64,000 bases of DNA from Candidatus Pelagibacter sp. (GTDB taxonomy: Bacteria > Pseudomonadota > Alphaproteobacteria > Pelagibacterales > Pelagibacteraceae): contig JAOIRP010000001.1 in NCBI GenBank assembly GCA_028221385.1, positions 61,303-125,302 on the forward strand. The letters run 5' to 3'. A program made the translations under genes and the position numbers. This document shows, in pieces, positions 30,650-40,610 of the stretch (position 1 is the first letter of the stretch; each line of letters starts with the position of its first letter). A model generated the notes under the pieces. The model saw nothing but the letters and a program-made list of their open reading frames with translations, searched no databases and was not told the origin of the DNA.

Positions 30650-31247
30650 AATTTTTAATAATTATATCTTCTAGTTTTTTATAATCTAAATTTTTTATTT
30701 CCTTCAAATTTGTAATCCCTTTATCTTTTATACCGCATGGTATTATATTGTTATATTTTGTAAGGTCATTACTTACGTTTATTGAAAATCCATGATAGGC
30801 AATCCATTTACTTACTCTAACACCTATAGCTGCTATTTTTTTTATTTCTTGATTGTGATTTAACCAAATACCAATATTTTTTGGATCACCAAATGATTCA
30901 ATACTGAATTCCAACAAGCTTTCAATTATGGTTTTTTCAATTAAAGTTATAAATTTTCTTATATCCTTTTTTCTTTTCTTTAAATCTATTACAAAGTAAC
31001 AAATAATTTGTCCAGGTCCATGATATGTTATTTTACCTCCTCGATTAGTTTCTATCAAATTTATATTTTTATTCAAAATTTCACTTTTTTCATAACTAGT
31101 TCCAGCGGTATAAATCTCATCATGCTCCAAAATCCAAATTAATTCTTTGGCATTTTTCTTGTCTATATTTGTCAATCTTTCTTCCAGAAATTTAATTGCC
31201 TTTTCATAATTTACTGGTTTTATTGACTTTTTAATCTCTATATTCAT
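30627..31247 (-). CDS. lipB: lipoyl(octanoyl) transferase LipB
   Basis: A 206-residue enzyme that transfers octanoate from acyl-carrier protein to lipoyl domains of 2-oxoacid dehydrogenases and GcvH. The signature [20 protein letters not shown] near residues 66-85 is clear, and the catalytic Cys is in [14 protein letters not shown] near 170. It lies tail-to-tail with rluC, with overlapping 3' ends, and is divergent from mgtE. No lipA is present in the window. Confidence 0.94.
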   Translation of the reverse strand: MNIEIKKSIKPVNYEKAIKFLEERLTNIDKKNAKELIWILEHDEIYTAGTSYEKSEILNKNINLIETNRGGKITYHGPGQIICYFVIDLKKRKKDIRKFITLIEKTIIESLLEFSIESFGDPKNIGIWLNHNQEIKKIAAIGVRVSKWIAYHGFSINVSNDLTKYNNIIPCGIKDKGITNLKEIKNLDYKKLEDIIIKNFTKNLEN

Positions 31248-31254
31248 TTATAAA

Positions 31255-31282
31255 TTGTATTATTTTTATTATGTATTAATAG
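31255..31282 (+). promoter_or_regulatory. candidate promoter for mgtE
   Basis: TTGTAT (31255-31260), a 16-nt spacer and TAATAG (31277-31282) lie in the 61-nt gap between the divergent lipB and mgtE. Transcription would start near 31289, about 20 nt before the mgtE ATG. A weak AGG sits 9 nt before that ATG. The A+T-rich background makes such matches cheap. Confidence 0.35.
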
Positions 31283-31308
31283 TCCAAAATTGAAATATAG
31301 GTAAATTT

Positions 31309-32685
31309 ATGACTTTAATAAAAAAATTAAAAGATAAAAAAGTCAATTTTGAGTTTAATAAAGAGTACATCAAAGTTGTTACATCTAAAATTGCTAATAG
31401 TGATGCCGAATTTATTACGAACTCTTTTCAGGAAATGCATCCAGCTGATGCAGCTGATATTATTGAACATCTTAATCATAATGACAGAGAAAGTTTAATA
31501 AAACTTAATAATTTCAATATTGATCCAGAAGTTTTTATTGAACTCAATGAGTCAATTCAGTCAGAAATTATTGCTTATCTGTCTTCTGAATCGATTGTCA
31601 AACTTTTAAAAAATCTGGAGTCAGATGATGCCATAGCAATTTTAGAAAATGTAGATGAAAAAGACAAAAATGATATTTTAAGTGCATTACCACCAAAAGA
31701 CCGTTTTGCATTATTGGAAAGCTTAAGTTATCCAGAAGATACAGCAGCCAGAATTATGCAGAGAGATTTTACAGCAATTCCAAGTAATTGGTCTGTGGGT
31801 CAAACAATTGATTATTTGAGAGATAACAAAGATTTACCTGAAGAGTTTCTGGAAATATTTATTGTAGATGAGGATTTTAAGCCAATAGGGACTATTCCTT
31901 CTTCTAAAGTTTTAACTACACCAAGGGAAACTAAAATGCTCTCTATTATGTCAGAGTCACAAGTATTTATACCTGTAGATATGGACAAAGAAGAAGTGGG
32001 AAATTTGTTTGAAAATTATAATCTAAATTCAGCAGCTGTAGTAGATAAAAGTAATAAGTTGGTTGGTATGATTATGTATGATGATGTATTAACTGTACTT
32101 AAAGAGGAAGCTGAAGAGGATGTTTTAAGATTAGCTGGTGTTGGAGATGAAGAAATTACTGATGGAGTATTTAAAAAAACAAAAAGAAGATTTAATTGGC
32201 TTTTATTGAATTTATTTACTGCTTTCTTAGCTACATGGGTAATTAGCTTGTATGGTGCTACAATAGAACAAATGGTTGTCCTTGCTTTTTTAATGCCAAT
32301 AGTTGCTTCGATGGGTGGAAATGCAGGTATGCAAACACTAGCTGTTACTGTTAGAACACTAGCAACTAATGATTTGACTAAAAACAATTTTGGTAAAAAC
32401 ATTTTTAAAGAATTTAATATAGGAATTTTAAATGGTGTTATTTTTGCTGTAATAAGTGCATTTATAGTGCAAGTCTGGTTTGAAGACTCGACACTCTCAA
32501 TGATTATATCTATATCAATGATCTTGACTATGATCGTTGCAGGTTTATTTGGAATTTTAGTTCCGATCACTTTAAAAAAAATGGATATAGACCCAGCAAT
32601 AGCATCTAGTGTTTTTGTTACAACGATTACTGACGTAATAGGGTTTGCTTCATTCCTTGGTGTAAGTGCCTATCTATTTAATTAG
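31309..32685 (+). CDS. mgtE: magnesium transporter MgtE
   Basis: A 458-residue MgtE-type Mg2+ channel. The amino-terminal superhelical N domain has MHPADAADIIEHL near residues 43-55, followed by tandem CBS domains (about 135-265), with five membrane helices at about 290-455. The pore region contains MPIVASMGGNAGMQTLAVTV near residues 326-345. The N and CBS domains normally close the channel when cytosolic Mg2+ is high. No Mg2+ riboswitch fits in the short 5' spacer. It ends 4 nt from the convergent panC. Confidence 0.95.
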   Translation: MTLIKKLKDKKVNFEFNKEYIKVVTSKIANSDAEFITNSFQEMHPADAADIIEHLNHNDRESLIKLNNFNIDPEVFIELNESIQSEIIAYLSSESIVKLLKNLESDDAIAILENVDEKDKNDILSALPPKDRFALLESLSYPEDTAARIMQRDFTAIPSNWSVGQTIDYLRDNKDLPEEFLEIFIVDEDFKPIGTIPSSKVLTTPRETKMLSIMSESQVFIPVDMDKEEVGNLFENYNLNSAAVVDKSNKLVGMIMYDDVLTVLKEEAEEDVLRLAGVGDEEITDGVFKKTKRRFNWLLLNLFTAFLATWVISLYGATIEQMVVLAFLMPIVASMGGNAGMQTLAVTVRTLATNDLTKNNFGKNIFKEFNIGILNGVIFAVISAFIVQVWFEDSTLSMIISISMILTMIVAGLFGILVPITLKKMDIDPAIASSVFVTTITDVIGFASFLGVSAYLFN

Positions 32686-32689
32686 ATCA

Positions 32690-33505
32690 TTAAAAATTAT
32701 CAATAAGTCTTACATTGTCAATATAGTAAGCAATAAAAATTTTAAAATTTTTGTTAATTATATTTAAACTTAAATTAGTAGTGTTTCTTGTTTCTAAATA
32801 TTCAATTTTAATATCAAAATTTTTGACCAAGTCAATTTTAGTATTATTTAATAGTTGTTGTGAATTTTTTTTATCTTTAATAATTCTTGATTTTAAATTA
32901 ATTAACTTTTTAGCAATAAATCCAGCTTTGATAATACTTGAGTTTTTTAATAAAAAGTTTCTAGTTGATAAAGCTACTTTATTAACGTTTCTTATTGTCT
33001 CACAAGATATAATTTTTACTTTATAATTTTTCTCTAAAATTTTTTTTACTAAAAATAATTGTTGAAAATCCTTTTCACCCATAAATATATACTTAGGTAA
33101 AATTGTTTTGGTCAAACGATTCATTATATCTAAGACGCCCTCAAAATGACCTTTTCTATGTTTAGCACATAATATTTGCTGAGATTTTCTCAACTTAAAT
33201 TTTGAAAATGTATGATCTTTATAAATTTCATTAACAGAAGGTAAATAGACAAAATCTACGTTTAATTTTTTTAATATAATTATGTCTTTATTTAAGTCTC
33301 TTGGATATTTTCTGAAATCGTTTTTATTGTTAAATTGTTTTGGATTTATGAAAATACTTACTATTGTAAATTTACATTTTTTTTTTGAAATCTTAATAAG
33401 AGACTCATGACCCTTATGTAAACCACCCATTGTTGGCACAAATCCTAATTCATTTTTAGATTTAATTGCCTTATTTAAATCATTTATTCGTCTTATTAAT
33501 TTCAT
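32690..33505 (-). CDS. panC: pantothenate synthetase PanC
   Basis: Condenses pantoate and beta-alanine with ATP, the last step to vitamin B5. [20 protein letters not shown] contains the HxGH nucleotidyltransferase motif near residues 22-41; [14 protein letters not shown] near 147 and the late STRNFLL match the family. I start at the ATG at 33505, where the conserved amino end (KLIRRINDL) begins; the open frame runs 10 codons further without family similarity. It is divergent from galU, with only 34 nt between starts. No panB is seen here. Confidence 0.93.
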   Translation of the reverse strand: MKLIRRINDLNKAIKSKNELGFVPTMGGLHKGHESLIKISKKKCKFTIVSIFINPKQFNNKNDFRKYPRDLNKDIIILKKLNVDFVYLPSVNEIYKDHTFSKFKLRKSQQILCAKHRKGHFEGVLDIMNRLTKTILPKYIFMGEKDFQQLFLVKKILEKNYKVKIISCETIRNVNKVALSTRNFLLKNSSIIKAGFIAKKLINLKSRIIKDKKNSQQLLNNTKIDLVKNFDIKIEYLETRNTTNLSLNIINKNFKIFIAYYIDNVRLIDNF

Positions 33506-33539
33506 TTGTAATAATACTATTAATAAGTAAAACATTTAT

Positions 33540-34355
33540 ATGATTAAACAAGCAATAATTCCTTTAGCAGGACTTGGCACAAGATTACTTCCTCTTACAA
33601 GTGTTTTTGCAAAAGAACTCTTACCGATAAATGGTAAACCAGGAATTGAATACATTTTAGACGAATGTATTGAGGCTGGCATTAAAGAAATTATATTTAT
33701 TATTTCCAAAAAAAAAATGATGATCAAAAAATATTTCTATAATGATAAATTTTATAAAAATATAATTAAGAAAAAAAAAGATCCTCGAATAATTAGTGAA
33801 TATAAAAAAATTTTGAAATATAAAAAAATGATTAAATTTGTTTTTCAAAATAAACCTTTGGGCACAGGTGATGCAGTTCTTAAAACTTCAAAATTTATAA
33901 AAGATAAATATTTTTTAATGTTACTACCCGATGATTTGATTATTAAAAAGAATTGCTCAAAATCTATGATTTCAATTAATAAAAAATTTAATTCATCTGT
34001 AATGGCTAGTATGAAAGTTAAAAAAAATAATGTTTCAAGATGGGGTATTTACAATATTAAAAAAATAATTAATAAGAATAACTTTATGATAAAAAGTGTT
34101 ATTGAAAAACCATCAATCAAAAGTGCACCATCAAACAATGCTGTCATTGGTAGATATATTTTACCTAAAACTATTTTTAAAAAATTAAAAAAATTAAAAC
34201 CAGGCAAAGGTAATGAGATTCATATAACTGATGCTATACAATCTTTAATTGATGAAAATGAAAAATTTATTGGTCATAATTTTCAAGGTAAATATTTGGA
34301 TTGTGGTACCATGGGAGGTTATATTAATTCTTCACTAGAGATTTCTAAAATATGA
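33540..34355 (+). CDS. galU: UTP-glucose-1-phosphate uridylyltransferase GalU
   Basis: A 271-residue nucleotidyltransferase making UDP-glucose. The start IKQAIIPLAGLGTRLLPLT holds the nucleotide-binding loop, and the segment AKELLPINGKPGIEYILDE follows. NKPLGTGDAVL near residues 103-113, LLPDDLII, and VIEKP near 184 match GalU. Its stop overlaps the ugd start (ATGA), so UDP-glucose made here is handed to the next gene product for UDP-glucuronate. Confidence 0.94.
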   Translation: MIKQAIIPLAGLGTRLLPLTSVFAKELLPINGKPGIEYILDECIEAGIKEIIFIISKKKMMIKKYFYNDKFYKNIIKKKKDPRIISEYKKILKYKKMIKFVFQNKPLGTGDAVLKTSKFIKDKYFLMLLPDDLIIKKNCSKSMISINKKFNSSVMASMKVKKNNVSRWGIYNIKKIINKNNFMIKSVIEKPSIKSAPSNNAVIGRYILPKTIFKKLKKLKPGKGNEIHITDAIQSLIDENEKFIGHNFQGKYLDCGTMGGYINSSLEISKI

Positions 34356-35651
34356 AATTATGTATGATAGGCACAGGTTATGTTGGTCTTGTAAGTGGTG
34401 TTTGCTTTTCAGATCTTGGTAATGAAGTAATTTGTGTTGATAAAGATTCTAAAAAAGTTGAAAATTTAAAAAATGGAATTATTCCTATTTATGAACCAGG
34501 TTTAGAAGAACTTGTCTTAAAAAATTATAAAAATAATAGATTGAAATTTTCAACAAATCTTAAAGAGTCAGTTTCTAAATCAGATATAATATTTATATGT
34601 GTTGGCACGCCAACAAAAAAAAATGGAAACGGTGCTGATTTAACTCAAATTTTTAATGTTGCCAAAGAAATTAGGTCATCTATTTCTAAATTTAAAATTA
34701 TTATTACTAAATCTACAGTCCCAGTTACAACTGGTGATGAAATTGAAAAAATTATCGGCCAAAAAAAATCTAAAAAACTTTTTGCTGTTGTCTCAAATCC
34801 TGAATTTTTAAGAGAAGGTGAGGCCATAAGAGACTTTTCTTATCCTGATAGAGTAGTAATTGGAACAAAGAATAAAAAAGCAAATAAAATTTTAAAAAAT
34901 CTTTATTCACCCTTAATTTCAAAAGGTGCTAAATATGTAAACACTTCTAGAAGAGCCGCAGAATTAATTAAATATGCTGCAAATGCTTTTTTAGCTACTA
35001 AGATTACTTTCATTAATGAAATAGCAAATTTATGTGAAAAAATTGATGTGAATATTGAAGATATTTCTATTGGTATGGGTTTAGACAAGAGAATTGGAAG
35101 TAGATTTTTTAAGAGCTGGACCAGCTTATGGGGGATCTTGTTTTCCAAAAGATACTAAAGCAATTACAACAACAGCAGATAAGTTTAATACAAACTTGTC
35201 AGTTATTAAAAGTGTAATTAAATCGAATGAAAATAGATCTTTATTATTACTTAAAAGAGTTTTTCATCTTTTAAAGGGAAAGGTTAAAAACAAAAAGATT
35301 TGTTTTTTAGGTGTTACATTTAAAGCAAATACAGATGATATGAGAGATTCTTCTAGTTTGTCCATGATACCTTCTCTAGTAAGGAAAGGAGCTAAAGTCA
35401 ATTATTACGATCCTACTGGTGAGAAAAATGAATTTAAAAAGATCAAAAATGTTAATTTTTCTAAGAATATTAAATCTGCAATTAAAGACTCAGATTTAGT
35501 AATTATTCATACAGAATGGAATGATTTTAAAACTATCAATTTCAATAAAGATGTCTCAAATAAAAAATTTATCCTATTTGACATGAGAAATATATATTCT
35601 CCTGTTAAAATGAAAGATTTAAAAATAAATTATTTTGGTGTTGGCCATTAA
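34352..35651 (+). pseudogene. ugd: UDP-glucose 6-dehydrogenase, frameshifted by one extra T
   Basis: Oxidises UDP-glucose to UDP-glucuronate with 2 NAD+. The first frame (34352-35158) has the Rossmann start MIGTGYVGLVSGVCFSDLG, FICVGTPT and STVPVTTG, and the central helix region, then runs out of frame. The second (open from 35094) resumes with FLRAGPAYGGSCFPKDTKAI, which holds the catalytic Cys, and continues to the UDP-binding C domain. Reading agrees with the family if one T is removed from the T6 run at 35105-35110. The joined product would be about 432 residues, normal length. Sequencing error and true mutation cannot be separated here. Confidence 0.88.
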
Positions 35652-36109
35652 TTTAATTCAAAAATAGCATCAACTTCTACCGATACACCTAATGGTAAAC
35701 TATTCGTACTAACTGCTGCTCTTGTATGCATTCCAGCATCACCAAAAATTGAAGCAACAAGATCAGAGGCACCATTTATAACTTTTGGTTGATCTATAAA
35801 ATCATCTGTAGAATTTACAAACCCTGTAAGCTTAATACAGGATTTAATTTTTGATAGATCACCTCCACATGCTTTTTTAACTTGAGAAACAATACTTAAG
35901 CCACATCTTTTTGCTGCCTGATAAGCCTCATCTGTATCTAAATCTTTGCCAACCTTACCTTTAATTAATTCACCATTTTCATCAATGGAAATTTGTCCTG
36001 ATATAAAAAGCAATTTTCCACTAATTTTTGTTGCCATATAAGACCCAACTGGTGCTTTTGCTTCTGGTAGTTTAATTTTTAGTTCATTAATTTTTTCTTC
36101 AAAATTCAT
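35648..36109 (-). CDS. RidA/YjgF-family protein
   Basis: A 153-residue member of the RidA superfamily, trimeric proteins some of which hydrolyse reactive enamine/imine intermediates. GKLLFISGQISIDENGELIK lies near residues 31-50. The late segment AAVSTNSLPLGVSVEVDAIF resembles the family end RxxVxxxxLPxxxxVEV, with the key Arg replaced (T-R-A-A-V precedes). The longer 150-residue form fits the YjgH/TdcF-like subgroup rather than archetypal RidA, so the substrate is unknown. Its stop overlaps that of ugd. Confidence 0.85.
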   Translation of the reverse strand: MNFEEKINELKIKLPEAKAPVGSYMATKISGKLLFISGQISIDENGELIKGKVGKDLDTDEAYQAAKRCGLSIVSQVKKACGGDLSKIKSCIKLTGFVNSTDDFIDQPKVINGASDLVASIFGDAGMHTRAAVSTNSLPLGVSVEVDAIFELN

Positions 36110-36111
36110 AA

Positions 36112-38706
36112 TTATTTACCTTTCTTCTTTTTTTTTGATTTCTTATTTTTATCGTATTCTTTTCTTTTCTCAATCAATATTAAAGCTTCTTCCATATTAA
36201 GTTCTAATGGGTCTTTTTCTTCAGGGATAGTAGCATTTAATGATTTATATTTTATATATGGTCCATACTGACCCTTCATTATTCTAACTGGTTTTTTGTC
36301 TTCAGGATGTTCCCCTAAATCTTTTATTATAGAAGAAGACATTCTTCCTGGTTTAGCTTCAGCTATAAGAGTAATTGCTCTATTTAATCCTATTGAAAAT
36401 ATTTCTTCAACATTTTCAATTCTTGCTGATTTATTATCACATTTTAAATATGGACCAAATCTTCCTGAATTTAATATTATATCTTTCTGATTATCAGGAT
36501 TAATACCCAAACTTTTTGGTAATGAGCATAAAAATTTAGCTCTATCAAGGTCAACACTTTCAAGCGTTATTCCTTTAGGTATTGATACATTTTTAAAGTT
36601 ATTATCCTCTTTAAGATTTTTTTTCTTTTTAGTTTTCTTTTTTTTCTTTTTAGTTTCAACTATTTCTTCTAATTTTTCTTCAACTTTTTCATATTGTAAG
36701 TAGGGACCAAATCTTCCATTTTTAAGATACATGTCATTACCATTTTCATGTTTACCGATAAGTTTTGGTTCAGCTAGTTGTGATTGAGCTGCCGCTTTTG
36801 CTTTAGAAAGAGGCCTAGTGAATTTACATTCAGGATAATTTGAGCAACCTATAAATGCGCCACCTCTGAAACTATTTTTTAAACTTAAAGAACCATTATC
36901 ACATAACTGACACTTTCTATCAATATTACCATCTTTCCCTCTTTCAAATATTAAACTTCCTAAGCTATCATTCAATAAATCCAAGACTTCTCTTGTTCTT
37001 ATTTCTTTTACCTCTGAAACATTTTTATTGAAATCCTTCCAAAACATTTCAAGAACTTTTATCCATCCTTCTTTACCTGTAGTGATTTCATCTAGTTGAT
37101 TTTCGAGTTCAGCTGTGAAGTTATAATCAACATATCTAGAAAATAATTTTTCAAGGAAAGCTGATATTAACTTGCCTCGATCAGTTGGATGAAAACGTTT
37201 ATTTATGGATTCAGCATATCCTCTAGTTGAAATAACAGATATTATACTTGCATAAGTTGAAGGTCTACCAATTCCCAATTCTTCCAATTTTTTCACTAAA
37301 CTTGCCTCTGAGTATCTTGGTGGTGGTTGTGTAAAATGCTGTTCATCTAGGAGTTTTTCAATATTTACGGGTCCTTTTGTCATCTTAGGTAAAATTTCTT
37401 CATCTTCATCTTTTTTAGTGTCTTTCATTATTTTTAAAAATCCATCAAATTTAATAACAGAACCACTAGCTTTACAAATTGTAGCTGTGTCATCTGCGGA
37501 AATAGTAATTGTATTTCTATCAAATTTGGCAGATTCCATTTGAGAGGATAAAGCTCTACTCCAGATTAAATCATAGAGTTTGTTTTGATCAGGACTCAAA
37601 TATTTTTTAACACTATCTGGAGCTCTCATTATATCTGTTGGTCTAATTGCTTCGTGCGCTTCTTGAGCATTTTTTGCTTTTTTCCCAGTATAATTTAATG
37701 GAGACTCAGGAAGATACTCTTCACCTATTTCTTTTTTGATATATTCTCTAAATGAACTTATAGCATCTGTAGATAAATTTGTTCCATCTGTTCTCATATA
37801 AGTAATTAACCCAATCGTTTCTCCTTCAATTTCAATACCCTGGTATAATTTCTGAGCAATTTGCATTGTTCTTGAAGCTCCAAAACCCAATCTCCCTGAA
37901 GCAACCTGCTGCAAGGTTGAAGTTGTAAAGGGACCCGATGGATTTCTGTTTATAATTTTACTTGAGATATCACTAATTTCAAATTTTTTCGATTTAATTT
38001 TTTCTATGGCCTTATCTATTTCTAATTTGTTTTTAAATGAAAATTTTTCAATTTTTGCTCCATCTAATTGAGAAATACTAGCTAATAAAGAATTATTATT
38101 ACTATCGTTAAAATTAACACTTAGGGTCCAAAATTCTTGGGGATCAAATGACTCAATTTCATGTTCTCGCTCTGTAATTAGTTTAAGAGCAACTGATTGA
38201 ACACGACCAGCTGATTTTGATCCAGGTAGCTTAGTCCACAAAATAGGCGAAATATTAAAACCAACTAAATAGTCTAAAGCTCTCCTTGCCATGTAGGCAT
38301 CAACTAATAACGGCTCTATTTGTCTCGGATTTTCAATTCCATGCATTACTGCTTTTTTGGTAATTTCATTAAAGACGACTCTTTCAACATCTTTATCTTT
38401 AATTAATTTTTTTTCATTTAGATATTCTTTTACATGCCAAGCAATTGCCTCTCCTTCACGATCAGGATCGGTTGCTAAAATAATCTTGGAAGATTCTTTA
38501 GCAGCATCTGTAATTTCTTTTAAATATTTTTTAGAAAAACTGTCTACCTCCCATTCCATTTTAAAATTATTTTCTGTATCAACAGAACCATTTTTAGAAG
38601 GAAGATCTCTAATATGACCATAGCTTGCTAAAACAATATAATTTTCACCTAAATATTTGTTTATTGTTTTTGCTTTAGCTGGGCTTTCTACTATGACAAG
38701 ATTCAT
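36112..38706 (-). CDS. topA: DNA topoisomerase I
   Basis: An 864-residue type IA topoisomerase that relaxes negative supercoils. The toprim domain (about residues 1-125) has VIVESPAKAKTINKYLG and the acidic DPDREGEAIAWH. The active-site tyrosine is in GLITYMRTDGTNLS near 300. The C terminus has one clear four-Cys zinc ribbon near 595-625 (CQLCDNGSLS then CSNYPECKF). Three repeats with GRFGPYL/GQYGPYIKY and Lys-rich linkers follow. It lies 2 nt upstream of the RidA gene and behind plsY; dprA, often between plsY and topA, is absent. Confidence 0.98.
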   Translation of the reverse strand: MNLVIVESPAKAKTINKYLGENYIVLASYGHIRDLPSKNGSVDTENNFKMEWEVDSFSKKYLKEITDAAKESSKIILATDPDREGEAIAWHVKEYLNEKKLIKDKDVERVVFNEITKKAVMHGIENPRQIEPLLVDAYMARRALDYLVGFNISPILWTKLPGSKSAGRVQSVALKLITEREHEIESFDPQEFWTLSVNFNDSNNNSLLASISQLDGAKIEKFSFKNKLEIDKAIEKIKSKKFEISDISSKIINRNPSGPFTTSTLQQVASGRLGFGASRTMQIAQKLYQGIEIEGETIGLITYMRTDGTNLSTDAISSFREYIKKEIGEEYLPESPLNYTGKKAKNAQEAHEAIRPTDIMRAPDSVKKYLSPDQNKLYDLIWSRALSSQMESAKFDRNTITISADDTATICKASGSVIKFDGFLKIMKDTKKDEDEEILPKMTKGPVNIEKLLDEQHFTQPPPRYSEASLVKKLEELGIGRPSTYASIISVISTRGYAESINKRFHPTDRGKLISAFLEKLFSRYVDYNFTAELENQLDEITTGKEGWIKVLEMFWKDFNKNVSEVKEIRTREVLDLLNDSLGSLIFERGKDGNIDRKCQLCDNGSLSLKNSFRGGAFIGCSNYPECKFTRPLSKAKAAAQSQLAEPKLIGKHENGNDMYLKNGRFGPYLQYEKVEEKLEEIVETKKKKKKTKKKKNLKEDNNFKNVSIPKGITLESVDLDRAKFLCSLPKSLGINPDNQKDIILNSGRFGPYLKCDNKSARIENVEEIFSIGLNRAITLIAEAKPGRMSSSIIKDLGEHPEDKKPVRIMKGQYGPYIKYKSLNATIPEEKDPLELNMEEALILIEKRKEYDKNKKSKKKKKGK

Positions 38707-38744
38707 AATTAAAACAAACTATCGAAAAGCTTTTGATAGTCAAA

Positions 38745-39320
38745 TTAATAAATTTTTGTCTTATTTTCTTCTTTATTTTTAAGGCGTTTAACGTTTTCCC
38801 TATGGTTGTAAAATATTAAAACAAACATTATTATAAAAAAAATGGAATTAGAATTTACAAAAATCAAAATGTAAATAGGTACAATCAAACTTGCAACTAT
38901 TGATGATAGTGAAGAATACTTTGATATTAAAAAAGTTAATGCCCAACTTACTATAAAAACAAAGCCATAAGTTAAATTAAGAGTAAAAAGGATACCAACA
39001 TATGTTGCAACTCCTTTACCTCCTTTAAAATAAAGCCAAACAGGAAAAACATGGCCTAAAAAAGCACTCAAAGATGCGATATAAATAAAATCCGGATAAT
39101 AATTTTTTACAAAAATAATTGGAATTACAGCTTTTAAAATATCTAAAATTAATGTTGTGTAACCTATCAATTTATTGCCAGTTCTAAGGGCATTAGTTGC
39201 TCCAATATTTCCTGAACCTATTTTCCTAATATCTTTTTTAAGAAAAATTTTAGTTAAAAGAAAACCAAAAGGGATTGAACCTAATGTGTAAGATCCTAAA
39301 ATTATAAAAAAATATTCCAT
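38745..39320 (-). CDS. plsY: glycerol-3-phosphate acyltransferase PlsY
   Basis: A 191-residue membrane enzyme that acylates glycerol-3-phosphate from acyl-phosphate, the first step of phospholipid synthesis. Motif 1 is in LGSIPFGFLLTKIF near residues 13-26; IGSGNIGATNALRTG near 36-50 is the phosphate-binding loop; FKGGKGVATYVGIL near 99-112 is motif 3. About five membrane helices are predicted. Its ATG shares one base with the pyrC' stop if the pyrC' frameshift is repaired (TAATG). Confidence 0.95.
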   Translation of the reverse strand: MEYFFIILGSYTLGSIPFGFLLTKIFLKKDIRKIGSGNIGATNALRTGNKLIGYTTLILDILKAVIPIIFVKNYYPDFIYIASLSAFLGHVFPVWLYFKGGKGVATYVGILFTLNLTYGFVFIVSWALTFLISKYSSLSSIVASLIVPIYILIFVNSNSIFFIIMFVLIFYNHRENVKRLKNKEENKTKIY

Positions 39321-40610
39321 TAAATTATTTTAAACAATTCTTCACCTTTAACATATGTATTAGTAACTTTACCTTGCAGTTTTTTATCCTCAATTGAAGT
39401 ATTTTTAGATTTTGAGATAAGTTTATCTTTTTTTACAATCCAAGGTTTGTCTAAATCAACAATACAAAAATCTGCATCATTTCCAATTGATAAGTTACCT
39501 TTTTTTAATCTTTAATATTTTAGCAGGATTTGACGTTAAGGCTTTAATTACTGTCTCTAATTTTAGCGAACCATTATGATATAATTCTAAACTTAAAGAT
39601 AATAAGGTTTCAATACCAGAAGCTCCGGTAGCAGCTTTTGCAAAAGTAAGTCTTTTTTGTTCCTCATCTTCAGGTTTATGATCGGACACTATAACGTCAA
39701 TTGTTTCATCCTTTAAACCTTGTACTAGTGATATTCTATCTTCTTCTTTTCTAAGAGGAGGGGATAATTTTAAAAATGTTTTAAAATCACCTATATCATT
39801 TTCATTTAATGATAAATTGTTAATTGATACACCAGTTGTGAAATTAACGTTTTCTTTTCTTTCTTTTAAAATTTCAACAGATTTTGCAGATGAGATTTGA
39901 GAGATATGATACCTACATTTTATATTTTCAAGTAAAGTCAAATCTCTTTCAATGATGATACGTTCTGCTACATCAGGTATTCCTGATAAACCAAGTTTTG
40001 TTGCAATTATACCAGAGTTTATCATCCCATTTTTTGATAAGTGATAGTCTTCAGCATGCTGCATAATAAGTGTTCCTAAATCTTTAGCTGAGTTCATTAT
40101 GCGTGACATGAGTTGAGTATTTTGAATTGTTTTGGTTCCATCTGTAAAAGCAATGATCCCTTTTTTTTGTAGTAAACCAAATTCAGTCATACTAGTTCCC
40201 TCAAGATTTTTTGTTAATGAGGCGCAAGGGAATATATTTATTTTAGATTTGTCTCTACCTCGTCTCTTTAAAAAATCAACAATAGAGACATTGTCAATCA
40301 CGGGATCTGTATTAGGCATAGTAACAACTGATGTAACACCACCTGCTAAAGCTGCATTACTAAGAGTTCTGAAATTTTCTTTATATTCATAACCTGGCTC
40401 TCCAACAAAAACCCTCATATCAACTAGGCCTGGAAATATATATTTCTCTTTAAGGTCAATTACTTTTTCTCTTGATGGAATATTGTTGGTATTAACCTTT
40501 TTGCCAATAGCTTCAATTAATCCATTTTCACCAATTATTAAACCACCTCTTTCATTTAAAGAGTTGTGAGGGTCTATGATATTTGCATTTATAAAGTATT
40601 GTTTTTTCAT
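39320..40610 (-). CDS. pyrC': dihydroorotase-like protein PyrC' (catalytic residues lost; frameshift near the C end)
   Basis: An amidohydrolase-fold homologue of class I dihydroorotase directly behind pyrB. The HxH metal site reads DMRVFVGEPG (residues 64-73), so both His and the following Arg are replaced. The later H before VST is Gln238, and DHxPH reads DHKPE. H185 (QHAED) and D310 remain. This resembles the non-catalytic PyrC' (PyrX) that supports ATCase assembly in Pseudomonas. The open frame stops at 39495 after residue 371; removing one T from T7 at 39500-39506 restores about 58 more family-like residues to a stop at 39320. Confidence 0.82.

Noticed and set aside
32016..32570. 184-codon open frame on the minus strand inside mgtE
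   Set aside because: It is the antisense of a well-supported MgtE membrane region, has no family-like motif and no start context; a shadow of codon bias.
35100..35115. Programmed ribosomal frameshift in ugd
   Set aside because: The needed shift is +1 and the site lacks a rare or stop codon pause; the classic -1 heptamer is not in the right frame. Error or mutation is simpler.
35094..35651. A separate short gene starting at the TTG at 35094
   Set aside because: Its product is exactly the missing C-terminal half of UDP-glucose dehydrogenase and overlaps the first half, so one frameshifted gene explains both frames better.
36590..36670. Low-complexity poly-Lys tract (AAG/AAA repeats) in topA as a mobile or repeat insertion
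   Set aside because: It encodes the Lys-rich linker between C-terminal topoisomerase repeats, common in this family.
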